From: Pseudomonas sp. ERMR1:02
Lineage (GTDB): Bacteria; Pseudomonadota; Gammaproteobacteria; Pseudomonadales; Pseudomonadaceae
Direction: 5' to 3'
DNA length: 64,000 bases
Assembly: GCF_002277815.1 (NCBI RefSeq)
Contig: NZ_NKJI01000018.1
Span: 1 to 64,000, forward strand
Each line of letters begins with the position of its first letter. Position 1 is the stretch's first letter. The notes below the pieces were generated by a model. That model did not search any database. It was not told the origin of the DNA and worked only from the letters and a program-made list of their open reading frames with translations. Of this stretch, positions 1-8,246 are shown piece by piece. Made by a program: the position numbers and the translations under genes.

Positions 1-984
1 CCGCAGGCACGCCGGTCAGCGCGGCGACCAATGGTCCGACCGACAGCACCAGCCCGACCCCGACGGCGCTTAATCCAAGAGCCTGAGACAGATAAAACGG
101 CCCGACCACCAGCGTGCCCATCATCACCGTGGTCACCAACAGGCTCATAACCAGACTGCCACTGAGCTGCCGATCATGGAACATCGCCAGTCGGATCAAC
201 GGCGCAGCGACACGCTTCTCAACCCACACAAACAGCCCGACACCCACGCAAGCTGTCAACAGCAACGCAATGTTCAAACGGCCAAAATGACCGCGTCCAA
301 GGGTCATGGCCAACGCGTAGGCGGCGAGCGTCAGGGCAAGCAGCAAAGTGCCCAGCGGATCGAAAACCCGTCGTGCTGTTTTTGCCTTCTGCTGATCAGC
401 AGGCAAATAGCGCCAGGCCAGCAGCAGCGTCACCAAGCCCAATGGCACCGTGATCAGGAAAATCGCTCGCCAGCCCAGCCCGGCGATGAGCACTCCACCC
501 AGCGACGGTCCCATCGCCGTACCAATGGCCGACATTGTGCCGAGCAATCCCATGGCGCTACCGGTCCTCTCCTTTGCCACCGTCTCGCCCACAAACGCCA
601 TCGTCAGCGCCATCATGATCGCCGCGCCGAGACCCTGAAGGGCCCTCGCGCCAATCAACAGTCCCAGGGTTGGCGCCAGTGCGCACAAGCCCGAAGCCAA
701 CGTGAACAAAGCGATACCGCATAACAGCAGACGCCGCCGACCCATCACGTCACCGAGCCGCCCGACACTGACGATCAGGGTAGTGATGACCAGCAAATAG
801 GCGAGGACGATCCACTGCACTTGCTGAAAGGACGCATCGAACACCTGGGCCAACGTCGGCAAACCGACATTGGCAATGCTGGTGCCCAGGGATGACAGCA
901 GCATCGACAGCGATAGGCTGGCCAACACCCAGCTGACGGACAGTGTCCGATGCCCGTTTTCTGTGACTGCTGTGTGGAATCCAT
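1..984 (-). CDS. MFS drug/solute exporter, 3' end outside window, frame change near the start
   Basis: Read leftward, the frame open from about 956 to the window edge encodes a major facilitator permease. It begins with hydrophobic segment VLASLSLSMLLSS, then the motif-A loop GRLGDVMGRRR between the second and third helices, and the glycine-rich GTMSAIGTAMGPSLGG segment typical of drug:H+ antiporters. It looks like the QacA/EmrB type. The natural start, ATG at 984 behind a gaggaacagc ribosome site, gives MDSTQQSQK and then leaves this frame. One more base in the T-run at 957-960 would read MDSTQQSQKNGHRTLSVSW straight into the permease. As given, an in-frame GTG at 928 is the only obvious alternative start. 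It is divergent from a LysR gene that probably regulates it. The substrate is unknown and the C-terminal part is missing. Confidence 0.8.
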
Positions 985-1117
985 GCTGTTCCTCTTTTCT
1001 GGTGACTCCCGATTGGAGCTACCGAAAAGCTACCCCCGCGCCTAACATGGCGGAAGACGCACCAGTTGCACTTAATACGTGCTCTTGACGCCATATCACC
1101 ACGCTGCGAGGTGTTGC

Positions 1118-2020
1118 ATGACTGCCGATTTCAACTTGCTGATCACACTGGATGTCCTGCTAAGCGAGGGCAGCGTGGCTCGGGCCGCCAAGCGCTTGCG
1201 CCTGAGCCCGTCGGCGATGAGTCGGGCACTTGCGCGGTTGCGCGAAACTACGGGCGATCCGCTGCTGGTCAGGGCAGGGCGCGGCCTGGTGCCGACGCCG
1301 CGAGCGCTGGAATTGCGTGAGCGGGTCAGTCAGCTTGTGCTGGAGGCTCAAGCGGTGCTGCGCCCGGCCGAGCAACCGGATCTCAAACACTTGGTACGCA
1401 CTTTCACCTTGCGCACCAGCGAAGGTTTCGTCGAAAACTTCGGCGTCGCCTTAATTGCACGTGTCGCCGAGCAAGCGCCGGGTGTGCGCCTGCGTTTCGT
1501 GCACAAACCCGACAAAGACAGCACTTCACTGCGCGACGGTACGGTCGATCTGGAAACCGGCGTAGTCGGCAAGGCCGCTGGCCCGGAACTGCGGACCCAG
1601 GGCTTGTTCCGCGACCGCTTCATCGGCGTCGTGCGTTCGGGGCATGTGCTTGCAGAATGCGAGATCACGCCGGCGCGCTTCGCGGCAGGCAGCCACATCA
1701 GTGTTTCGAGGCGTGGGTTGGACAGGGGGCCAATTGATGATGCGCTGGAGGCGTTCGATCTGCAGCGGCAGATCGTGACAATCGTTGCGGGCTTCTCCAC
1801 CGCGCTGGCGCTGGCCCGATCCAGTGACCTGATCGCCAGTGTCCCGGAACGCCACACTGCCAATCTGCGTACCGGCATGCGCAGCTTTACCTTGCCGTTG
1901 GCCCTGCCGGAATTTCCCGTGGCCATGCTCTGGCATCCGCGGCTGGATGCCGACCCGGTGCATCGCTGGTTGCGTGGCTGCCTGCGCGAGGTTTGCGCGG
2001 CACCCGATGCAACGCCTTAA
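1118..2020 (+). CDS. LysR-family transcriptional regulator
   Basis: This is a 300-residue DNA-binding regulator. The N-terminal winged helix-turn-helix (residues about 5-62) has the LysR signature LLSEGSVARAAKRLRLSPSAMSRALARLRE. It is followed by a periplasmic-binding-like effector domain of normal length. The ATG at 1118 is preferred over the upstream in-frame codon at 1079 because gcgagg lies seven bases before it and the protein then starts MTADFNLL, as usual in the family. It is divergent from the MFS exporter across a gap of about 130 bp, the classic arrangement in which the LysR protein controls the neighbour in response to a small ligand. The ligand cannot be read from the sequence. 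Its 3' end overlaps the convergent small gene by four bases. Confidence 0.9.
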   Translation: MTADFNLLITLDVLLSEGSVARAAKRLRLSPSAMSRALARLRETTGDPLLVRAGRGLVPTPRALELRERVSQLVLEAQAVLRPAEQPDLKHLVRTFTLRTSEGFVENFGVALIARVAEQAPGVRLRFVHKPDKDSTSLRDGTVDLETGVVGKAAGPELRTQGLFRDRFIGVVRSGHVLAECEITPARFAAGSHISVSRRGLDRGPIDDALEAFDLQRQIVTIVAGFSTALALARSSDLIASVPERHTANLRTGMRSFTLPLALPEFPVAMLWHPRLDADPVHRWLRGCLREVCAAPDATP

Positions 2021-2286
2021 AAGGTGAAGGGGCGCGCCGAACGGGGTGAGGTCCGAGCCATCTCGATCTCAAGCAAATGCTCGGCCAGCACATCGTTGAG
2101 GAAGCGAAACTGATCGTTGAGCCCGACCACTTCGTTGTTGAAGTGATGACCAGCTGCCGGAATCAGCAATGCTTCGAATTTTTTGTCGAACATCAGGGTC
2201 AACACTTTACGAGACTCGAATTGCTGCGAGTAGTAGTTGTTGCCGAACACCGGAAAGCTCACGGACAGGGTGACTTCGTTGATCAT
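2017..2286 (-). CDS. Hypothetical 89-residue protein, downstream member of a two-gene unit
   Basis: An 89-residue protein, MINEVTLSVSFPVFG..., with no recognised domain, signal or membrane segment. The long leftward frame continues upstream to 2523, but the start at 2286 is supported by gaggag eight bases before it and by overlap with the stop codon of the preceding 30-residue gene (tcATGA). That implies translational coupling. A run rich in phenylalanine, tyrosine and hydrophobic residues in the first half (FPVFGNNYYSQQF, VLTLMF) suggests beta structure. The C-terminus is basic and proline-rich. Function unknown. Its stop overlaps that of the convergent LysR gene. Confidence 0.6.
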   Translation of the reverse strand: MINEVTLSVSFPVFGNNYYSQQFESRKVLTLMFDKKFEALLIPAAGHHFNNEVVGLNDQFRFLNDVLAEHLLEIEMARTSPRSARPFTF

Positions 2287-2375
2287 GACGTGCGCTCCTC
2301 GGTGAGGACGAACCAGGCAAATACGCTCAACGTGAAGGCCGTCAGGGCCAGACAGGTCAGGAGATGGATTAGCAT
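2283..2375 (-). CDS. 30-residue single-span membrane peptide
   Basis: A short frame encoding MLIHLLTCLALTAFTLSVFA and a short charged tail, 30 residues in all. Almost the whole length is one hydrophobic helix ending in WFVLTEERTS, as in small inner-membrane proteins. A strong ribosome site (ggaggg) sits eight bases before the ATG. The stop codon overlaps the ATG of the 89-residue gene, and a gaggag inside its last codons serves that gene. Too short for ordinary gene callers. Coding status rests on the ribosome site, the overlap and the membrane-like composition. I do not recognise a family. Confidence 0.5.
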   Translation of the reverse strand: MLIHLLTCLALTAFTLSVFAWFVLTEERTS

Positions 2376-2510
2376 GATTCGACCCTCCGCTACAGGTTTC
2401 GTGTTGGGTTGATATTGATCCTACGCTGACGGTCGGCGGGCGGAAGGCAATCGTGGCGATTGTGAATATCGATGCAAGTGATGGTCGGTTTTGTGGTGGT
2501 CTTTCGGGCC

Positions 2511-2586
2511 TCTTCGCGGGCAAGCCTCGCTCCTACAGTATCTATAACGACACTGCATCTGTAGGAGCGAGGCTTGCCCGCGAAGA
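2511..2586. repeat. REP doublet (inverted pair)
   Basis: Two inverted copies of the pseudomonad REP unit: tcttcgcgggcaagcctcgc at the left and its complement ending at 2586, around a 25-bp centre. It lies between the small leftward genes and the lipoprotein gene. Confidence 0.85.
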
Positions 2587-2700
2587 CGGCCTCAGGATCA
2601 CCATCAGACCCGAATGGGCAACGACCGCCACCTATACTCAATTCAGGGCCTTTCAAGCGCCGAACATTCGGCTCGGCGCAAAATTCAGGAAACCACGATC

Positions 2701-3765
2701 TTGAACCTGCGTTCGCTGATCGTCGCCGTGCTGGTGGTGTTGGCGGGATGCGCCACGACCCCGCGCGCGCCGGTGGAAACACCGCAGGTCATGGTGGCGC
2801 CAAGCGTGTGGCAGCAGGTGGATCGGGAAATGATCGAGGCGTCGCAATCAGCCACCGAGCAGACCAGGATCTACGCCCGCGGTGCCATGGACTACTGGCG
2901 TACGCGGGTCTATGAACTGACCGAAGAAAACTTCATACCCTGGTTCAGCAGCTACTGGACCCAGGAATGGCTTTCGATGAAAGTCAGTTGGTACACCATC
3001 AGTGCCAAGGGTGAACAGGATGCTTCGGAAAAACGCCTGGCCGCTTATCTGCTGGAAAAATACCGGGAAAAAGTGCTGGCTCCGGTGGCGGTGGAGATTG
3101 ATCCTGATGCGATTCTCAGCCTGGCGGCTGCCTTCTACGTGGACATCCTCAAGGAAGAGCTGCAGAAAATCTCCCAGCGCCACGGCGTGCCGATGGCTCA
3201 GCTCAATGGCCGCATCCAGAAAATCCCCGCCATTGCCCTCGGGCCTCCACCTGCCCGGGACGCCTCGCTTTATCAGGTGGTGCGCAGCGAATCGCTGAGT
3301 ACTCTGCCGGCGTACGCCGCGCTGGTCGACAAAATCCACCAGGCCGGTGGCGACAAGGGCGTCGGCTCCACCGACACCGCCATGGCGCCGGTGGCCAGGC
3401 GCGCCAGCCAACGAATGGAAGCCGAAATGGCCCCGCGCGGGGCGGCCGGTGCCGTGGCGGCGGCCGCCGGGAAACTGGCGGGAGGATTGATTACCGTCGG
3501 GGTCGCAGGGATTCGAGCGTTGATTCAGGCCGCCGACCGGCCGGACAGCGAAGCGCTGATTCGCAGCAGCCTGGGCAACACGTTCGACAAGGCCTGGACG
3601 AAGCTGGTGCAGAACCCGACTACCGGAGTGATGGCCGGGACCTTGTACATGGCGGCACAGATCGAAGGCAACCTGGCCAGCAGCGCGCAACCGCCGGTCG
3701 GTCTGGATGCCGGTGATGTCGAATTGCACCCGAGCCAATCGACTAACCAGCAGATCACCCCATGA
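2701..3765 (+). CDS. Large lipoprotein of unknown function, TTG start
   Basis: Probably a 354-residue lipoprotein. Starting at the TTG at 2701 gives MNLRSLIVAVLVVLAGCATT, a short charged N-terminus, hydrophobic core and LAGC lipobox with the lipidated cysteine at residue 17. An aggaaa ribosome site lies about ten bases upstream. The frame stays open upstream to 2614, but that would bury the signal. The mature part is rich in charged helices (DREMIEASQSATEQTR, DASEKRLAAYLLEKYREK). Near residues 240-285 there is an Ala/Gly-rich stretch (GAAGAVAAAAGKLAGG) that could contact a membrane. No family recognised. The next gene is 31 bp downstream on the same strand. Confidence 0.7.
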   Translation: MNLRSLIVAVLVVLAGCATTPRAPVETPQVMVAPSVWQQVDREMIEASQSATEQTRIYARGAMDYWRTRVYELTEENFIPWFSSYWTQEWLSMKVSWYTISAKGEQDASEKRLAAYLLEKYREKVLAPVAVEIDPDAILSLAAAFYVDILKEELQKISQRHGVPMAQLNGRIQKIPAIALGPPPARDASLYQVVRSESLSTLPAYAALVDKIHQAGGDKGVGSTDTAMAPVARRASQRMEAEMAPRGAAGAVAAAAGKLAGGLITVGVAGIRALIQAADRPDSEALIRSSLGNTFDKAWTKLVQNPTTGVMAGTLYMAAQIEGNLASSAQPPVGLDAGDVELHPSQSTNQQITP

Positions 3766-3796
3766 ACGCATCTACCTACGAAGCAGGTGAACACTC

Positions 3797-4150
3797 ATGT
3801 CTTATGTGAATGCTTTTGTCGCCGCGGTGCCCACCGCCAACCGCGAAAAATTCAAGAAACACGCCGAGATCACCGCCGCGCTTTTCAAGGAAAACGGTGC
3901 ACTGAGTGTGGTCGAGTGCTGGGGTCATGATGTACCCGATGGCAAGGTGACCTCATTCCCCATGGCCGTGAAGCGCAAGGAAGATGAAACCGTGGTATTT
4001 GGCTGGCTCATCTGGCCGGACAAGGCCACCAGTGACGCAGCGATGGAAAAAATGATGGCCGACCCGAGGATGAAGCCGGACGTCAATCCCATGCCGTTCG
4101 ACGGCCAACGGATGATCTTCGGCGGCTTTGAAATCATCGTGAAGGCTTGA
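3797..4150 (+). CDS. DUF1428 family protein
   Basis: A 117-residue protein matching the DUF1428 (E. coli YbaA-like) family over its full length. Visible landmarks are the opening MSYVNAFVAAVPTANREKFKKHA, the central VECWGHDVPDGKVTSFP, and the ending FDGQRMIFGGFEIIV. The family is a small alpha/beta ferredoxin-like fold of unknown function. It lies 31 bp after the lipoprotein gene with an aggtgaacactc ribosome region, so the two may be co-transcribed. Confidence 0.9.
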   Translation: MSYVNAFVAAVPTANREKFKKHAEITAALFKENGALSVVECWGHDVPDGKVTSFPMAVKRKEDETVVFGWLIWPDKATSDAAMEKMMADPRMKPDVNPMPFDGQRMIFGGFEIIVKA

Positions 4151-4165
4151 GCAGCCTCTGCAGGC

Positions 4166-4360
4166 TCACTCTGGTGTCGGTGTGATCCTGCAGCTCTTGC
4201 GATTGCGAATCTCGCTGTCAGTCGGCCGCTGCTTGACGAACTCGAAACGCGGCTCACCTTCGTTGTAGTGAACCAGCCAGCCCCATTCGAGCTCGGACTC
4301 ATCTTGACCGGGTTTCGGTGGCACGGCCCACCATGGCTCTTTGCTGATGATTTCTCGCAT
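4166..4360 (-). CDS. Small conserved-looking protein, 64 residues
   Basis: A 64-residue acidic protein, MREIISKEPWWAVPPKPG..., rich in Trp and charged residues. The start at 4360 is chosen because a strong ggaggg lies just before it, whereas the upstream in-frame ATG at 4387 has no ribosome site. The content (EWGWLVHYNEGEPRFEFVKQRPT) suggests a compact cytosolic domain. I do not assign a function. It is convergent with the DUF1428 gene and divergent from the phosphodiesterase gene. Confidence 0.6.
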   Translation of the reverse strand: MREIISKEPWWAVPPKPGQDESELEWGWLVHYNEGEPRFEFVKQRPTDSEIRNRKSCRITPTPE

Positions 4361-4420
4361 GGCCCCCTCCAGTTCAATCGTTTGCATGAACTATAACTTG
4401 GATGTCAGGAGGTGCCACGA

Positions 4421-4960
4421 ATGAGCGACGAATCCCGCGAACCGTTCAAACGACTGTTTTTTGCTCTGGATTGCGCACCAGAGCAACGCAAGGCCATCGC
4501 CCATTGGCGCAGCGCCCTGCAACTGCGCAGCGGACGCCCGGTGCCGGCGGAAAATTTTCACCTGACCCTCAAATTTCTGGGTTCGGTTGGTGCGGCGCAA
4601 ATTGCCGATATCTGCGAGGCTGCCGCATCTGTCCGCACGTCGGGCGAGCGTTTGACCGTCGTGCTGGATCGGCTGGATGTCTGGCGCAGGGCAGGGGTAT
4701 TGGTATTGGCACCGGAGCAGGCGCCGCCGCCATTGTTGCGGTTGGTGTACGACCTGGAGCAGGCCTTGTTGCCGTTTGCGCTTGAAGATGCTCCACGGGA
4801 ATTTCGACCACACCTGACCCTGGCCCGCGACTTTCGCGCACCGGCTCCCGAGTCCGCCACGCTACCGGAGTTTTTCCTGCGGGCCGATCGCTTCACCCTG
4901 TTCGAATCGCACAAGGGCCGCTACCGGGCCCTGGCTTCCTGGCCGCTGGGAACGGCATAA
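4421..4960 (+). CDS. thpR: RNA 2',3'-cyclic phosphodiesterase (LigT/ThpR family)
   Basis: A 179-residue protein of the 2H phosphoesterase superfamily. It carries the two catalytic H-x-T-x motifs at the expected spacing: HLTLKFLG near residue 46 and HLTLARDF near residue 130. The opening RLFFALDCAPEQRKAIAHWR is typical of bacterial ThpR/LigT. The enzyme opens 2',3'-cyclic phosphates on RNA to 2'-phosphomonoesters. The ATG at 4421 follows an aggaggt site by about seven bases. A GTG nine bases earlier is in frame but lies inside that site. Confidence 0.92.
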   Translation: MSDESREPFKRLFFALDCAPEQRKAIAHWRSALQLRSGRPVPAENFHLTLKFLGSVGAAQIADICEAAASVRTSGERLTVVLDRLDVWRRAGVLVLAPEQAPPPLLRLVYDLEQALLPFALEDAPREFRPHLTLARDFRAPAPESATLPEFFLRADRFTLFESHKGRYRALASWPLGTA

Positions 4961-4968
4961 GCTCAAAC

Positions 4969-4990
4969 AAAAAAGGCGCCCGAGGGCGCC
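4969..4990 (-). terminator. Rho-independent terminator for the polyamine importer operon
   Basis: Read leftward: a perfect seven-base-pair GC stem (ggcgccc/gggcgcc) with a two-base loop, followed by six T. It lies downstream of the leftward importer operon, beyond the intervening repeat. Confidence 0.8.
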
Positions 4991-5070
4991 AAACTTCACC
5001 TTAACCGAGGAGCCAGGTGAGTGCAGCGGTGGTAAGGCGCTGCATGAACGGAAAAAGTTTGTGCGGTGAT

Positions 5071-5189
5071 AATGATCGTTCCTACGCTCCGCGTGGGAAT
5101 GCCTCAAGGGACGCTCCGCGTTCCAGCTCTCGAAAGGGACGCAGAGCGTCCCGGGCTGCATTCCCACGCAGAGCGTGGGAACGATCATT
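5071..5189. repeat. Long palindromic intergenic repeat
   Basis: Inverted arms beginning aatgatcgttcctacgctcc and ending with the near-complement gagcgtgggaacgatcatt, with an inner pair around gggacgctccgcg/cgcagagcgtccc. It differs in sequence from the gtaggagcgag REP units elsewhere in the window. It sits between the stop of the binding-protein gene and the terminator at 4969-4990. Confidence 0.8.
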
Positions 5190-5195
5190 TCGCGG

Positions 5196-6293
5196 CTATT
5201 TGCCGAGTTTCACCTTGGTCCAGCCCCGGGTCATCACCCGTTGCACACCAATCGGCATATCCGGAATCGCATACAAGGTCGCCATCACCTCCTGCGATGG
5301 GTACGACCCCGGATCGTTGCGAATCGCTTCATCCACCAACGGCGTAGCCGCCGAGTTGGCGTTGCTGTAGCCGATGCTGTTGGTGATCTCGGCGATGATG
5401 TCCGGGCGCATCAGGAAGTTCATGAACAGGTAGGCGTTCTCGACGTTGGCGGCATCGCGCGGGATGGCGACCATGTCGTAGAAACTGCCGGCCCCTTCTT
5501 TCGGGATGCTGTAGTCGATCTTCACCTTGTCCCCGGCTTCCTGAGCGCGGGCCTTGGCCTGCAGCACGTCGCCGGAGTAACCGACGGCCACGCAGATGTT
5601 GCCGTTGGCCAGGTCGGAGATGTATTTCGACGAATGGAAGTACGCCACCGACGGGCGAATCTTCATGAACAGCGCTTCGGCCTCGCTGATGTGTCGCTTG
5701 TCCTGATCGTTCGCCGGGTAGCCCAGGTAGTGCAGGGCGGCCGGGAGCATCTCGGTCGGCGAATCAAGGAAACTGATGCCACAGGCTTTGAGTTTTTCAG
5801 CGTTTTCCGGTTTGAACAGCAAGTCCCAGGAGTTGGTCGGGGCGTTCGCGCCGAGCACTTCCTTGACCTTGTCCGGGTTGAAACCGATACCGATCGAGCC
5901 CCACATGTACGGGAAGGCGTGGGCGTTGCCGGGGTCGCTGGCGGATGCGTTTTTCAGCAGCACCGGGTTGAGGTTTTTCCAGTTAGTCAGCTTCGACTTG
6001 TCCAGTTCCTGGTAGACACCGGCCTTGACTTGCTTGGCCAGGAAACTGTTGGACGGCACGACGATGTCATAGCCGGATTTGCCTGCCAGCAGGCGTGCTT
6101 CCAGGGTTTCGTTGCTGTCGAACACATCGTAGGTCACCTGGATCCCGGTCTCGTCTTCGAACTTCTTGACGGTGTCCGGGGCAATGTAATCCGACCAGTT
6201 GTAGACGCGCAGTACCTTGTCATTGGCCTGGGCGCCAGTAGCGATCGCGCCCATTAAGGACAGTGTCAGCAGAGTCCTGCCAAACATTTTCAT
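5196..6293 (-). CDS. potF: Putrescine/spermidine ABC transporter substrate-binding protein (PotF/SpuD-like)
   Basis: A 365-residue periplasmic binding protein. A Sec signal (MKMFGRTLLTLSLMGAIATGAQA) ends at about residue 23. The mature protein opens with KVLRVYNWSDYIAPDTVKKF, the hallmark of the PotD/PotF family, where this Trp-Ser-Asp segment contributes to polyamine binding. It captures putrescine or spermidine and delivers it to the permease pair encoded upstream in the same direction. It is the last gene of the ATPase-permease-permease-binding protein order. A REP pair separates it from potI, which could set a separate mRNA level for the binding protein. Putrescine versus spermidine preference cannot be settled by reading alone. 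Confidence 0.93.
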   Translation of the reverse strand: MKMFGRTLLTLSLMGAIATGAQANDKVLRVYNWSDYIAPDTVKKFEDETGIQVTYDVFDSNETLEARLLAGKSGYDIVVPSNSFLAKQVKAGVYQELDKSKLTNWKNLNPVLLKNASASDPGNAHAFPYMWGSIGIGFNPDKVKEVLGANAPTNSWDLLFKPENAEKLKACGISFLDSPTEMLPAALHYLGYPANDQDKRHISEAEALFMKIRPSVAYFHSSKYISDLANGNICVAVGYSGDVLQAKARAQEAGDKVKIDYSIPKEGAGSFYDMVAIPRDAANVENAYLFMNFLMRPDIIAEITNSIGYSNANSAATPLVDEAIRNDPGSYPSQEVMATLYAIPDMPIGVQRVMTRGWTKVKLGK

Positions 6294-6328
6294 CGGTACA
6301 ACTCCATTCTCTTTTTATTCGCTCTTTT

Positions 6329-6442
6329 GTAGGAGCGAGCCTGCTCGCGAAAAACTCAAGGACGACGCGTTAATTCTGCCAGTCCACGTCATCGTTAACG
6401 TCCATCGCGACGGTTCGACGCTTCGACAGGCTCGCTCCTACA
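6329..6442. repeat. REP doublet between potI and potF
   Basis: Inverted REP units tgtaggagcgagcctgctcg (left) and caggctcgctcctaca (right). The position between permease and binding-protein genes is typical of REP elements that stabilise or separate parts of ABC-transporter mRNAs. Confidence 0.85.
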
Positions 6443-6450
6443 GGTAGGCA

Positions 6451-7335
6451 CTAGGCCGTTGCTTCGAGCATTTGCTTTTTAGGTTGTTGCCAGGATTCGC
6501 TCGCTGTCTGGTCCATGGCTTCCTGGATCGCCCGCTTGCGGCTGACTTCGGCACGGCGACTGAAGTACCAGACCATGAAGGTCACGATCGACACCGCCAG
6601 CAAAATCAGGCTGGCCACGGCATTGATCTCCGGCTTCACGCCCAGACGCACCGCCGAGAACACTTCCATCGGCAGGGTCGTGGAACCCGGACCGGAAACG
6701 AAGCTCGCCAGTACCAGGTCATCCAGCGACAGGGCGAAGGACATCATGCCGCCAGCCGCCAGTGACGGTGCGATCATTGGGATGGTGATCAGGAAAAACA
6801 CTTTGAACGGCTTGGCACCGAGGTCCATCGCCGCTTCTTCGATGGACAGATCCAGCTCACGCAAGCGCGCCGACACCACCACCGCCACATACGCCGCACA
6901 GAACGTGGTGTGAGCGATCCAGATCGTCACGATGCCGCGTTCCATCGGCCAGCCGATCAGTTGCGCCATGGCCACGAACAGCAGCAACAGCGACAGACCG
7001 GTGATCACTTCCGGCATCACCAGCGGCGCGGTGACCAGGCCACCGAACAACGTACGACCCTTGAAGCGGGTAACCCGGGTCAGCACGAACGCCGCCAGCG
7101 TCCCCAGTGCCACCGCGGCAACCGCCGTGTAACAGGCGATTTCCAGCGAGCGCCCCACCGAGCCCATCAGTTGCGTGTTGTCGAGCAGGCCGGCGTACCA
7201 CTTGAACGACCAGCCACCCCAGACCGTCACCAGCTTGGAGGCGTTGAACGAGTAGATGACCAGAATCAGCATCGGCAAGTAGATAAACGACAGGCCGAAT
7301 ACCAGCATCATTTTTGAAAAGCCGAAACGTTTCAT
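6451..7335 (-). CDS. potI: Polyamine ABC transporter permease (PotI-like)
   Basis: A 294-residue inner-membrane permease with about six hydrophobic segments. The binding-protein-dependent transport signature EEAAMDLGAKPFKVFFLITIP (residues about 180-200) contacts the ATPase. It forms the second half of the permease heterodimer and overlaps the upstream permease gene by four bases (ATGA), implying coupled translation. The C-terminal tail is hydrophilic (SRKRAIQEAMDQTASESWQQ). Confidence 0.93.
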   Translation of the reverse strand: MKRFGFSKMMLVFGLSFIYLPMLILVIYSFNASKLVTVWGGWSFKWYAGLLDNTQLMGSVGRSLEIACYTAVAAVALGTLAAFVLTRVTRFKGRTLFGGLVTAPLVMPEVITGLSLLLLFVAMAQLIGWPMERGIVTIWIAHTTFCAAYVAVVVSARLRELDLSIEEAAMDLGAKPFKVFFLITIPMIAPSLAAGGMMSFALSLDDLVLASFVSGPGSTTLPMEVFSAVRLGVKPEINAVASLILLAVSIVTFMVWYFSRRAEVSRKRAIQEAMDQTASESWQQPKKQMLEATA

Positions 7336-8246
7336 CCCCGTGCCTCCATCTCTTTGGCCTGGCTGCGGTTGAACAGCAGAATCGGCACAATCAGGATCAA
7401 CAGCATCACCACCGCCAGGGCAGACGCCACCGGCCAGTCGCGGTTATTGAAGAACTCTTGCCACAGCACGCGACCGATCATCAGCGTCTCCGGACCACCC
7501 AGCAGTTCCGGAATCACGAACTCGCCGACCACTGGAATGAACACCAGCATGCAGCCGGCGATGATCCCGTTCTTGGCCAGCGGCACGGTGATTTTCCAGA
7601 AGCTGTTGAAGGTGCTCGAACCCAGGTCGGATGCCGCTTCCAGCAGGCTGCCATCGTGCTTGACCAGGTTGGCGTACAACGGCAGCACCATGAACGGCAA
7701 GTACGCGTAGACCACCCCGATGTAGACGGCGGTGTTGGTGTTGAGGATCTCGATCGGGTGCGAAATCAACCCGGTCCACATCAGGAACGCATTGAGCAGA
7801 CCGTTGTTGCTGATAATGCCCATCCACGCATAAACGCGGATCAGGATTGCGGTCCAGGTCGGCATCATGATCAGCAGCATCAAGACGTTTTGCGCTTCCT
7901 TGCTCGCCTTGGTGATGGCGTAGGCCATCGGAAAGCCGAGCACCAGGCACATCAACGTGCTGAAAAACGCTACCTTCAACGAACCGAGGTAAGCCGAGAG
8001 ATAAAGCTCATCCTGACCCAGCAACGTGTAGTTGCCGATGTTGAGGAACAGCTGGAATTTCTGCTCGGCGTAGGTGTAGATCTCCGAGTAGGGCGGAATG
8101 GCCAGGGCTGCTTCCGAGAAGCTGATCTTCATCACCAGAAAGAACGGCAGCATGAAGAACAGGCACAGCCACAGGAACGGGATGCCGATGACGAGCTTTC
8201 GACCGCTGGGCACCAGGCGCAGGAATTGCTGATTGAAGGTTCTCAT
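7332..8246 (-). CDS. potH: Polyamine ABC transporter permease (PotH-like)
   Basis: A 304-residue permease of the PotB/PotH type. A cytoplasmic start (MRTFNQQFLRLVPSGRK) precedes the first helix IGIPFLWLCLFFMLPFFLV. The coupling motif LEAASDLGSSTFNSFWKITVP lies at about residues 208-228. The start at 8246 overlaps the stop of the ATPase gene by four bases (ATGA); the open frame extends upstream to 8282 but without a ribosome site. Partner of PotI in the membrane channel. Confidence 0.93.
   Translation of the reverse strand: MRTFNQQFLRLVPSGRKLVIGIPFLWLCLFFMLPFFLVMKISFSEAALAIPPYSEIYTYAEQKFQLFLNIGNYTLLGQDELYLSAYLGSLKVAFFSTLMCLVLGFPMAYAITKASKEAQNVLMLLIMMPTWTAILIRVYAWMGIISNNGLLNAFLMWTGLISHPIEILNTNTAVYIGVVYAYLPFMVLPLYANLVKHDGSLLEAASDLGSSTFNSFWKITVPLAKNGIIAGCMLVFIPVVGEFVIPELLGGPETLMIGRVLWQEFFNNRDWPVASALAVVMLLILIVPILLFNRSQAKEMEARG

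Noticed and set aside
176..724. Long + strand frame opposite the MFS gene
   Set aside because: Composition is Gln/Arg/His-rich, typical of an antisense shadow, and the opposite strand encodes clear permease motifs.
5175..6257. 360-codon + frame opposite potF
   Set aside because: Shadow of the binding-protein gene; His/Val/Gly-rich, no ribosome site, no motif.
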